NCBI RefSeq assembly: GCF_014145455.1 | Contig: NZ_JACIVB010000057.1 | Location: 1 to 64,000, forward strand | Origin: Limosilactobacillus rudii | GTDB taxonomy: Bacteria > Bacillota > Bacilli > Lactobacillales > Lactobacillaceae | DNA: 64,000 nt | Direction of reading: 5' to 3' | Shown: piece by piece, positions 16,521-23,228 of the stretch | Layout: the number at the start of each line of letters is the position of its first letter | How positions within the stretch are numbered: the first letter of the stretch is position 1 | The notes under the pieces: model-generated | Seen by the model: only the letters and a program-made list of their open reading frames with translations | What the model was told of the DNA's origin: nothing | Databases searched by the model: none | Program-made: the position numbers and the translations under genes

Positions 16521-16540
16521 CCCGGGAAATAGGTGACAAT

Positions 16541-16990
16541 ATGGATGAAATTAATATTACCAAAGCAACTGAAACAAAGTTAGAAGGATTAGCGGAATTG
16601 CTTACAGATGATAAATTAGTACAATCAGTAGGGTTAATGCTGCCTCGCGATAAAAAATCATTATTGCAAGCGTTACATTTATTCGTTCTCCACAATCATG
16701 TTGCATTATTAGAAATTAATTCAAAAGTGGTCGGGATGATTGTACTAAGTAATTGGTATGACAGTGAAGGGCAAAGAATCGCACATCAATATGAACTCGG
16801 TTACCTCTTAAAACGTGATTTTTGGGGACGGAGAATAATGACTGCCACATTGAATAAAGTTATTGCTCAGTTGCCTGTGGGGACAATTATTCATGCAAGG
16901 TGTAAAAAAGAAAATCATCGGTCACAACAGGTTTTAATTAACTGTGGCTTTGGATATAAACAAAATTCATGGTGGCAATTAACCAAATAA
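16541..16990 (+). CDS. GNAT-family N-acetyltransferase
   Basis: A 149-residue protein of RimJ/RimL-like GNAT type. The central strand MIVLSNWYDSEGQRIAHQYELGYLLKRDFWGRR (split across residues 70-103) precedes the acetyl-CoA pyrophosphate loop, which is YLLKRDFWGRRIMTATLNKV. NHRSQQVLINCGF is the typical C-terminal segment. The open frame extends to 16376 inside the PAP2 gene, but ATG 16541 after GGTGA fits the family start. Substrate unknown. Transcription may depend on read-through of the terminator just upstream. Confidence 0.85.
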   Translation: MDEINITKATETKLEGLAELLTDDKLVQSVGLMLPRDKKSLLQALHLFVLHNHVALLEINSKVVGMIVLSNWYDSEGQRIAHQYELGYLLKRDFWGRRIMTATLNKVIAQLPVGTIIHARCKKENHRSQQVLINCGFGYKQNSWWQLTK

Positions 16991-16999
16991 TATCTAGAC

Positions 17000-17027
17000 T
17001 TGCTTTTTTATTTGAAAAGGGTATAAT
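17000..17027 (+). promoter_or_regulatory. Promoter of the lysine riboswitch/lysP unit
   Basis: TTGCTT (17000-17005), a 16-base spacer and TATAAT (17022-17027). The riboswitch begins about ten bases later. Confidence 0.75.
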
Positions 17028-17037
17028 TTCATTCGAT

Positions 17038-17202
17038 GAAGAGGTTGCATATTTTATTAGTAGTCATTGTTAGGTGGATAAGCGCCGGAGCAATGCTGAA
17101 AGGGAAATATGCCGAAACATTACTTAACTTATTTTAGGTAATTGTTGGGCCATAGTCATAATAGGCTATGGACTGTCGCAGAAAAATTGCGGGGCGCTTC
17201 CT
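17038..17202 (+). ncRNA. Lysine riboswitch (L box)
   Basis: The stretch shows the L-box hallmarks: a GAAGAGGTTGCA start with TTAGTAGTCA, a central GAAAGGGAAATATGCCGAAA core, a hairpin CCATAGTCATAATAGGCTATGG, ACTGTCGCAG and GCGGGGCGCTTCC. P1 closes GAAG (17038-17041) with CTTC (17197-17200). An intrinsic terminator follows and then an amino acid permease, the usual arrangement for lysine-controlled transcription attenuation. Lysine binding should favour the terminator and shut off the permease. Confidence 0.9.
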
Positions 17203-17234
17203 AAATTGATTCAACAATTATGAATTGTCAAGTT

Positions 17235-17272
17235 GGGTCTTCTGGTAGGGTTACCGATCAGAAGACCCTTTT
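17235..17272 (+). terminator. Riboswitch-controlled terminator
   Basis: GGGTCTTCTG (17235-17244) pairs with CAGAAGACCC (17259-17268), followed by TTTT. It lies between the L box and the permease start, so it is the expression platform. Confidence 0.85.
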
Positions 17273-17329
17273 AATTTATCCTCTTCGAATGTTGATGTTG
17301 CAATATATAAATTTTGGAGGAATTATTTT

Positions 17330-18805
17330 ATGGCGGACACAGAAAAGTCGACAGGTCATATTGAGCGGACATTAGAGACCCGTCACCTGTCAATGATTGC
17401 CCTCGGAGGGACGATTGGAACCGGTCTTTTCATTGCTAGTGGATCAGCAATTTCAACAGCTGGTCCAGGGGGAGCCTTAGTTGCCTATGGAATCATGGGA
17501 ATTATGGTTTACTTTTTAATGACTAGTTTAGGAGAAATGGCAACGTATATGCCATTAACAGGATCATTTTCAGCTTATTCCACAAAGTTTGTTGACCCAG
17601 CGTTGGGTTTTGCCCTTGGCTGGAACTACTGGTTTAACTGGGCGATTACAATCCCGGTTGACGTTACGACAGCTGGAATTGTAATGAACTACTGGTTGCC
17701 TAATGTCCCTGGCTGGGTATTTAGTGTAGTAGTTATGGCGTTGATTTTCTTGATTAATTATCTATCTGTTCGCTCATATGGAGAAACAGAATTTTGGTTG
17801 GCACTTATTAAAGTTATTACAGTGGTTGTCTTTTTAATTGTCGGGGTAGCTATTATTCTCGGTATTATGGGAGGACGGCCCGTTGGACTAAGCAATTTCC
17901 ACTATAAGCAAGCACCTTTTGTTGGTGGTGTACCAGCAATTATTAGCGTATTTCTTGTTGCTGGTTTCTCTTTCCAGGGAACTGAGCTAGTTGGAATTAC
18001 GGCAGGAGAAGCAGCTACGCCTGAAAAATCAGTTTCAAAAGCAATCCATTCTACATTTTGGCGGATTTTACTATTTTATATTTTTGCAATATTTGTAATT
18101 GCATGTATCTTGCCATACACTGATAAAAACTTGTTAAATCAAGATGTTTCAAATATTACAATGAGCCCATTTACGATTGTCTTTAAGCGTGCTGGTTTAG
18201 CATTTGCTGCTAGTGTAATGAATGCGGTTATCCTTACAGCAGTTATTTCAGCTGCTAATTCCGGACTGTACGCTTCTACCCGGATGTTATATTCTCAAGC
18301 AAGAGAGGGGTATGCATGGCGAATTTTTGGGTATGTTAATCGTCGAGGTATTCCGATTTACGCATTACTTGGAACAATGGTTGTATCGTTAGCGGCATTT
18401 GCTACTCAGTTTGTTGGTCCTCAAGCATATAATTACTTAATTGGTGCCTCTGGTCTTTGTGGATTTATTGCATGGTTGGGAATCGCAATCTCTCATTACC
18501 GTTTTCGGCGAGCATTTGTTAAGCAAGGACATAGTATTTCTGAATTAAAATATCATGCAACGGCATTCCCATTTGGCCCTATTTTTGCGTTTATACTATG
18601 TATTATAGTTATTTGCGGTCAAAACATTGATGCATTTGTCAAGATGGATTGGCAAAATATCTTAATTACCTACATGGGAATTCCATTATTCCTAATCTTA
18701 TTTTTCTACTACAAGCTCCGTTATAAGACTCATATCATTCCACTTGATAAAGTTGATTTATCACGGCGGACAAAGGGTGAGTCATATGAGCCGGAAGAAA
18801 AATAG
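17330..18805 (+). CDS. lysP: Lysine-specific amino acid permease (APC family)
   Basis: A 491-residue, 12-helix permease of the amino acid transporter family. The TM1 loop MIALGGTIGTGLFIASGSAI binds substrate, and the GEMATYMPLTGSF and NYWFNWAITIPVD segments match LysP-type permeases. The Gly-rich unwound TM1, intact TM6 (FSFQGTELVGI) and length are normal. The lysine riboswitch directly upstream identifies lysine as the substrate with good confidence. GGAGGAATTATTTT spaces the ATG well. Confidence 0.93.
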   Translation: MADTEKSTGHIERTLETRHLSMIALGGTIGTGLFIASGSAISTAGPGGALVAYGIMGIMVYFLMTSLGEMATYMPLTGSFSAYSTKFVDPALGFALGWNYWFNWAITIPVDVTTAGIVMNYWLPNVPGWVFSVVVMALIFLINYLSVRSYGETEFWLALIKVITVVVFLIVGVAIILGIMGGRPVGLSNFHYKQAPFVGGVPAIISVFLVAGFSFQGTELVGITAGEAATPEKSVSKAIHSTFWRILLFYIFAIFVIACILPYTDKNLLNQDVSNITMSPFTIVFKRAGLAFAASVMNAVILTAVISAANSGLYASTRMLYSQAREGYAWRIFGYVNRRGIPIYALLGTMVVSLAAFATQFVGPQAYNYLIGASGLCGFIAWLGIAISHYRFRRAFVKQGHSISELKYHATAFPFGPIFAFILCIIVICGQNIDAFVKMDWQNILITYMGIPLFLILFFYYKLRYKTHIIPLDKVDLSRRTKGESYEPEEK

Positions 18806-18814
18806 TTATAAAGC

Positions 18815-18858
18815 AGCGGTCCGAGTTTTTAAGTTTGGACTCGCTCCTTTTTATTTTA
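18815..18858 (+). terminator. Terminator after lysP
   Basis: AGCG-GTCC (18815-18822) pairs with GGAC-T-CGCT (18837-18845, one bulge), followed by a T-rich tract. Confidence 0.7.
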
Positions 18859-18912
18859 AATGTTAAAATTGTGTTCGTGACTTTTTTGAATTTTAAATAG
18901 GGGGAACAATAA

Positions 18913-19554
18913 ATGATTGCATTAGCCGGTACGATTGGTGCGGGAAAGACTAGTTTGACGCAGTTGCTAGCGGATCACCTTAATAGTCAGGCTTTTTATG
19001 AGTCAGTTGATGATAACAAAATTTTGCCACTTTTTTATAAAGACCCTAAGAAATACGGATTTTTGCTACAAATATATTTCTTAAATAAGCGCCTTGACGA
19101 GATTAAAGATTCATATGCAAACGACTTAAACGTTTTAGACCGATCAATCTTTGAAGATGCACTTCTATTTAAATTGAATGCGGATATGGGACGGGCGACA
19201 GAAACAGAGTCAGATATTTATTCATCTTTATTGGCGAATATGATGGAGGAATTGCCTGAGCAGCGTCATCAAAAGGCACCAAATTTATTAATTACTATTA
19301 GGGTATCGTTTGATACAATGCTTGAACGAATTAAGAAACGTGGGCGTTCATATGAACAGATTGCTAATGACCTATCTTTATATTCATACTATAAGAACCT
19401 TAACGAACGGTATGTAAAATGGTATGAAGATTATAATGAAAGCCCTAAGATGATGATTGATGGGGATAAGTATGATTTTGTTGAAGATACCAACGCAGCA
19501 AAAAAAGTATTATCAATGATTGATGAAAAATTAATTGAATTAAATCTCAAATAA
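18913..19554 (+). CDS. Deoxynucleoside kinase (deoxyadenosine/deoxyguanosine kinase family)
   Basis: A 213-residue dNK-family protein for purine or pyrimidine deoxynucleoside salvage. The P-loop is GTIGAGKTS (residues 6-14) and the DRSIFEDALLF segment (DRS motif) is near residue 76. The lid arginines are in RIKKRGRSYEQ. Lactobacilli typically make heterodimeric dAK/dGK pairs; only one gene is present here, so a partner elsewhere is likely. Which base it prefers is uncertain. GGGGGAACAATAA precedes the ATG. Confidence 0.88.
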   Translation: MIALAGTIGAGKTSLTQLLADHLNSQAFYESVDDNKILPLFYKDPKKYGFLLQIYFLNKRLDEIKDSYANDLNVLDRSIFEDALLFKLNADMGRATETESDIYSSLLANMMEELPEQRHQKAPNLLITIRVSFDTMLERIKKRGRSYEQIANDLSLYSYYKNLNERYVKWYEDYNESPKMMIDGDKYDFVEDTNAAKKVLSMIDEKLIELNLK

Positions 19555-19557
19555 TAT

Positions 19558-19586
19558 TTGACAAAAATTTAATTAGATGATATATT
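19558..19586 (+). promoter_or_regulatory. Strong promoter of tRNA-Val/tRNA-Leu
   Basis: TTGACA (19558-19563), a 17-base spacer and TATATT (19581-19586), immediately after the kinase gene and about 35 bases before tRNA-Val. Confidence 0.8.
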
Positions 19587-19619
19587 AAATAGGCTGATTT
19601 GTTTAGCAAGCCTATTTAT

Positions 19620-19692
19620 GGAGGATTAGCTCAGTTGGGAGAGCATCTGCCTTACAAGCAGGAGGTCACAGGTTCGAGCCCTGTATCCTCCA
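19620..19692 (+). tRNA. tRNA-Val (TAC)
   Basis: A complete cloverleaf: acceptor GGAGGAT with ATCCTCC, D arm GCTC, anticodon loop CTTACAA (TAC at 19653-19655) and T arm with GGTTCGAGCC. Discriminator A; CCA is not encoded. Confidence 0.95.
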
Positions 19693-19700
19693 TTAATTTT

Positions 19701-19784
19701 GCGGATGTGGCGGAATTGGCAGACGCGCAAGATTTAGGATCTTGTATCATTTATGATGTAAGGGTTCAAGTCCCTTCATCCGCA
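19701..19784 (+). tRNA. tRNA-Leu (TAG)
   Basis: A class II tRNA: acceptor GCGGATG with CATCCGC, anticodon loop TTTAGGA (TAG), long variable arm and T arm GGGTTCAAGTCCC. CCA is not encoded. Confidence 0.95.
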
Positions 19785-19807
19785 TTTAATATTTTTGAAA
19801 AAACTTA

Positions 19808-19836
19808 TTGACATTGATAAGTATTTCATGTAATAT
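19808..19836 (+). promoter_or_regulatory. Second tRNA promoter, before tRNA-Gly
   Basis: TTGACA (19808-19813), a 17-base spacer and TAATAT (19831-19836), 38 bases before tRNA-Gly. It splits the cluster into two transcription units. Confidence 0.75.
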
Positions 19837-19873
19837 TAATAATCGTTGATAGGAAATAACTTATCAGATACAT

Positions 19874-19945
19874 GCGGAAGTAGTTCAGTGGTAGAACATC
19901 ACCTTGCCATGGTGGGGGTCGCGGGTTCGAATCCCGTCTTCCGCT
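19874..19945 (+). tRNA. tRNA-Gly (GCC)
   Basis: Acceptor GCGGAAG with CTTCCGC, anticodon loop TTGCCAT (GCC), T arm GCGGGTTCGAATCCCGT. CCA is not encoded. Confidence 0.95.
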
Positions 19946-19950
19946 TATAT

Positions 19951-20024
19951 GCACCCATAGCGCAATTGGATAGAGTGTCTGACTACGAATCAGAAGGTTG
20001 AAGGTTCGACTCCTTCTGGGTGCA
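19951..20024 (+). tRNA. tRNA-Arg (ACG)
   Basis: Acceptor GCACCCA with TGGGTGC, anticodon loop CTACGAA (ACG), T arm AAGGTTCGACTCCTT. It lies five bases after tRNA-Gly. Confidence 0.95.
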
Positions 20025-20032
20025 CTAATTAT

Positions 20033-20069
20033 AATAAGCGTGACAGTTATCTGTTATGCTTATTTTTTT
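20033..20069 (+). terminator. Terminator-like hairpin directly before tRNA-Pro
   Basis: AATAAGCGTGACAG (20033-20046) pairs along its full length (two wobbles) with CTGTTATGCTTATT (20051-20064), loop TTAT. Seven T follow (20063-20069). The next base is position 1 of tRNA-Pro. Confidence 0.8.
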
Positions 20070-20143
20070 CGGAATTTAGCTCAGCTTGGTAGAGCGCTGC
20101 GTTCGGGACGCAGAGGTCGCAAGTTCAAATCTTGTAATTCCGA
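20070..20143 (+). tRNA. tRNA-Pro (CGG)
   Basis: Acceptor CGGAATT with AATTCCG, anticodon stem GCTGCG, loop TTCGGGA (CGG), T arm GCAAGTTCAAATCTTGT. Its 5' end abuts the T-run of the preceding terminator, so its transcription must come from read-through. Confidence 0.95.
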
Positions 20144-20147
20144 TTGC

Positions 20148-20187
20148 AAAAAAGCCTATTGCAGTTATTAGCTGCAATAGGCTTTTT
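20148..20187. terminator. Bidirectional terminator after the tRNA cluster
   Basis: AAAAAAGCCTATTGCAG (20148-20164) pairs with CTGCAATAGGCTTTTT (20172-20187). It serves both the tRNAs and the convergent hydrolase gene. Confidence 0.88.
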
Positions 20188-20188
20188 G

Positions 20189-21145
20189 TTAGATAAAACT
20201 ATCTTTAAAAAAGACGTCAATTAAATCAAATGGTATTTTTTCGAGGTTATCGTATAAGTCAATGTGTTCGCAATCCTTGACAACTAACTTTTGCTTTGGC
20301 TGGCTTGCAAGGTAGTATGCTCGTTCAGAATATGATCTTGAATGCGCTTTGTCACCGTAGACAAATAGAATTGGCCGTGGTGAGATTTCTTTAATATAGT
20401 CTAACGCAGAAAATTCAAGCATTGCTAAGTTAGATGTTGTTGTTGCTGAACCACGACCATTTGGGTGGAAGCCACGTTTGAGAGCATAAAATCGTAGCCA
20501 TTCATTTGTTAGTTCGTCCTGGTCGGGCAAATCATCAAGATTATTAAATGGCGTTTCTGGGAAATTAGGATGGTAGTCTGGCTGACCATTTTCAAAATCT
20601 ACCCAGCGCTGCTTTGATAATTGATCTTTTAATTGAAAGAGTTGCTCTGGTGCTAGGTTAGCCATTTCACGTATATCTGTCATGTCATACATTGAAATAG
20701 TAGCAATTGCCTTGATCCTAGTGTCGACTGCTGTAGCACTGAGTCCGAAACCGGCGCCACCACTGATACCAATAACGCCGATTTGATCACGGTTAACATG
20801 CGCAGCTTTTGTACCAAGATAGTCAACAGCAGCACTGAAAGATTCTGCGTAAAGATCAGGCGAAGCAACGTGCCGCGGTTCACCTGCTGACTCTCCCATA
20901 TAGACTTGATCAAATGTTAATGTAACATAACCTAATTGTGCGAATTTATTTGCATACACAGCAGGGGATTGCTCCTTTGTGCTTCCATAAGGGGCACCAA
21001 TAATTAGCGCAGGTAATAATTGGTCGTCTTTTAAATCTTTTGGTGCGTAAATATCAGCAGCAATTGCTATTCCATAACGATTATTATAGCGAACATGCTT
21101 ACGCTCTACGTTTTTATCTAGCTTAGTGATATATCCATAAGCCAT
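20189..21145 (-). CDS. Alpha/beta hydrolase family protein
   Basis: A 318-residue cytosolic hydrolase. An oxyanion loop region, IIGAPYGSTKEQSP, lies near residues 48-61. The nucleophile elbow GISGGAGFG is near residues 125-133 (Ser in GxSxG). The acid/His are likely from VYGDKAHSRSYSE and DCEHIDLYDNL. It resembles YcjY-type acyl hydrolases; no specific substrate can be named. The frame is open from GTG 21154, but ATG 21145 is chosen because AAAGGAG lies at ideal spacing. There is no close operon partner. Confidence 0.85.
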   Translation of the reverse strand: MAYGYITKLDKNVERKHVRYNNRYGIAIAADIYAPKDLKDDQLLPALIIGAPYGSTKEQSPAVYANKFAQLGYVTLTFDQVYMGESAGEPRHVASPDLYAESFSAAVDYLGTKAAHVNRDQIGVIGISGGAGFGLSATAVDTRIKAIATISMYDMTDIREMANLAPEQLFQLKDQLSKQRWVDFENGQPDYHPNFPETPFNNLDDLPDQDELTNEWLRFYALKRGFHPNGRGSATTTSNLAMLEFSALDYIKEISPRPILFVYGDKAHSRSYSERAYYLASQPKQKLVVKDCEHIDLYDNLEKIPFDLIDVFFKDSFI

Positions 21146-21350
21146 TGATATCACTCCTTTGAATGAATAACTTAATTATAACATTCATCTAAGAAACAAA
21201 GGGGAAGAGTTTAAAAAGTAAAATTTTAGTGATAAATAATAAGTGATTTACTGTACAAATTTATTTTAATTGGTTTACTTCCTTGATTATTGATATCATT
21301 AGGCTTCAACACTAAAATACAACAAGTGGTATTAGTTCCCATTAATAAAT

Positions 21351-21393
21351 GTGCAAAATTTCACTTTAAATTCAAGGAGTAGTTTGGTACTAT
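21351..21393 (+). promoter_or_regulatory. Promoter of adh with a Rex-like half-palindrome
   Basis: TTTAAA (21365-21370), a 17-base spacer and an extended -10 TGGTACTAT (TACTAT 21388-21393). GTGCAAAATTTCAC (21351-21364), immediately upstream, resembles the NADH-sensor Rex box TTGTGAAnnnnTTCACAA but has a mismatch in one half. Confidence 0.45.
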
Positions 21394-21439
21394 AAACATT
21401 GTAAAAAGTAATTTGTTTTATTAAAGGAGATCTTACCTT

Positions 21440-22468
21440 ATGAAGGCTGCTGTAATTAATGATCCAGTAGATGGATACGTTACTGTTAAGGATGTTCAAC
21501 TCCGGGACTTAAAGCCAGGTGAAGCATTAGTTGACATGGAATATTGTGGTTTATGTCATACTGATTTGCACTGTGCTGCTGGTGACTTTGGTAAAAAGCC
21601 AGGTCGGATTATTGGTCACGAAGGTGTTGGTCGTGTATCTAAAGTTGCTCCAGGTGTTACTTCATTGAAGGTTGGCGACCGTGTATCAATCGCATGGTTC
21701 TTCAAGGGATGTGGACACTGTGAATACTGTTTAACAGGTCGTGAAACACTTTGTCGGAACGTTCTTAATGCTGGTTACACCGCTGATGGTGCTATGGCAG
21801 AACAATGTATTGTTCCTGCTGACTATGCTGTTAAGGTTCCAGAAGGTCTTGATCCTGTTGAGGCTACTTCATTAACTTGTGCCGGTGTTACTATGTACAA
21901 GGCTTTGAAGGTTGCTGACATCAAGCCAGGTCAATGGGTATCTATTGTTGGTGCCGGTGGTTTAGGTAACTTGGGTATTCAATTTGCCCACAATGTATTC
22001 GGTGCACATGTTATTGCCGTTGATGGTAACCCTGACAAGCTTCAAGCTGCTAAGGAAAATGGTGCCGAAATTTTAATCAACCGTCATGACGGTGATGTTG
22101 ATCAACAAATTCAAGAAAAGGTTGGCGGTGTTCACGCTGCTGTTGTTACAGCCGTTACTACTGCTGCTTTTGATCAGGCTGTTGATTCACTTCGCCCAGA
22201 TGGTAAGCTGGTTGCCGTTGCCCTTCCACAAGGTGATATGAAGCTTAACATTGCTAAGACGGTTCTTGATGGTATTATTGTTGCTGGTTCATTAGTTGGT
22301 ACCCGTCAAGACTTAGCTGAATGTTTCCAATTTGGTGCAGAAGGTAAGGTTCATCCAATTGTTCACACTCGTAAGTTAAGTGAAATTAATGATATGATTC
22401 AAGAACTTAAGGATAACAAGGTTGTTGGACGTAATGTTGTTGATTTTGTTCACAACGATAACGATTAA
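21440..22468 (+). CDS. adhP: Zinc-dependent alcohol dehydrogenase (AdhP type)
   Basis: A 342-residue medium-chain ADH of the propanol-preferring type. Catalytic zinc ligands are in CGLCHTDLH (about residues 36-44) and GHEGVG (near 60). Four structural zinc cysteines lie in [15 protein letters not shown] (about 91-105). The NAD site is GAGGLGNLG near residue 172. The enzyme interconverts aldehydes and alcohols with NAD(H). In a heterofermentative lactobacillus it would help reoxidise NADH by reducing acetaldehyde to ethanol. High use of optimal codons suggests strong expression. Confidence 0.93.
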   Translation: MKAAVINDPVDGYVTVKDVQLRDLKPGEALVDMEYCGLCHTDLHCAAGDFGKKPGRIIGHEGVGRVSKVAPGVTSLKVGDRVSIAWFFKGCGHCEYCLTGRETLCRNVLNAGYTADGAMAEQCIVPADYAVKVPEGLDPVEATSLTCAGVTMYKALKVADIKPGQWVSIVGAGGLGNLGIQFAHNVFGAHVIAVDGNPDKLQAAKENGAEILINRHDGDVDQQIQEKVGGVHAAVVTAVTTAAFDQAVDSLRPDGKLVAVALPQGDMKLNIAKTVLDGIIVAGSLVGTRQDLAECFQFGAEGKVHPIVHTRKLSEINDMIQELKDNKVVGRNVVDFVHNDND

Positions 22469-22553
22469 TAAAAATAATTCATATTAATTCTCCAATGGGG
22501 GCGTGATAGTAGTCAATTATGACTTTACTTCCCACCCGCCACGAGTATAAATA

Positions 22554-22592
22554 GAGCTCCAGAGTTTGGCTTTGCCGACACTGGAGCTCATT
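22554..22592 (+). terminator. Terminator after adhP
   Basis: GAGCTCCAG (22554-22562) pairs with CTGGAGCTC (22581-22589), with an inner GGC/GCC helix. It lies 85 bases after the stop; the T-rich tail is short. Confidence 0.65.
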
Positions 22593-22699
22593 TATGTATC
22601 GTAGTATTCTTCTCTCGATTTGGTAAAAGTACTCATGTTACAGTATTCTTCATTATTTTATAAACGATAATCTTGAAAGTAGGCGATTAGTAGAAAGTG

Positions 22700-22728
22700 T
22701 GGTAAAATAATGGTCAAGATTAGTCAAA
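22700..22728 (+). promoter_or_regulatory. Promoter and CtsR box of ctsR-clpC
   Basis: An extended -10 TGGTAAAAT (TG 22700, TAAAAT 22703-22708) is followed at once by the direct heptad repeat GGTCAAGATTAGTCAAA (22712-22728), close to the CtsR operator consensus (GGTCAAA-NAN-GGTCAAA). Bound CtsR would cover the transcription start. Confidence 0.85.
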
Positions 22729-22746
22729 AAAAGCCGAGGTGATATA

Positions 22747-23214
22747 ATGGAGAATAAAAGTATTTCAGATATTATCGAAGCATACTTAAAAGAAATTCTC
22801 GGTGACTCAGCGCAAATTGAGATTCGCCGTTCTGAGATAGCAAATTATTTTGATGTTGTGCCGTCTCAAATTAACTACGTGATTAAGACGCGATTTACTA
22901 TCCAAAATGGTTACTTAGTTAAAAGTAAACGTGGCGGTGGCGGTTATATTAGAATTGAACGAGTTAATTTACTTGATGATGTAAGTGTGCTAAACTCACT
23001 TATCCAAGCAATTGGCGATTCAGTTCGTGAACGAGACGCTTTTGACATCGTTCAGACATTATATGAAGAAAAAGTAATTACCAGACGTGAAGGAGATTTA
23101 ATGTTAGTCGCACTTTCTAAGCAGACCTTAGCACTTGATGATAGTAAGGCTGAAGATCGACTTCGTGCGCGAATTTTAATATCATTTTTAAATCGTTTGC
23201 GTTATGAGAGTTAG
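22747..23214 (+). CDS. ctsR: CtsR, class III heat-shock repressor
   Basis: A 155-residue repressor of clp genes. The N-terminal winged helix, RRSEIANYFDVVPSQINYVIKTRF, is followed by the Gly-rich wing RGGGGYIRIERV (about residues 60-72), the heat-sensing glycine loop, then a dimerisation domain. The start ATG follows GAGGTGATATA. It is directly followed by clpC with no mcsA or mcsB, as in other Lactobacillales. A CtsR box sits at its own promoter, so it is autoregulated. Confidence 0.95.
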   Translation: MENKSISDIIEAYLKEILGDSAQIEIRRSEIANYFDVVPSQINYVIKTRFTIQNGYLVKSKRGGGGYIRIERVNLLDDVSVLNSLIQAIGDSVRERDAFDIVQTLYEEKVITRREGDLMLVALSKQTLALDDSKAEDRLRARILISFLNRLRYES

Positions 23215-23228
23215 AAGGGGGAATGTAT

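Noticed and set aside
19599-19811. A 70-codon open frame over the tRNA-Val and tRNA-Leu genes
   Set aside because: It consists of tRNA sequence read through by chance; no ribosome binding site and both tRNAs fold completely.
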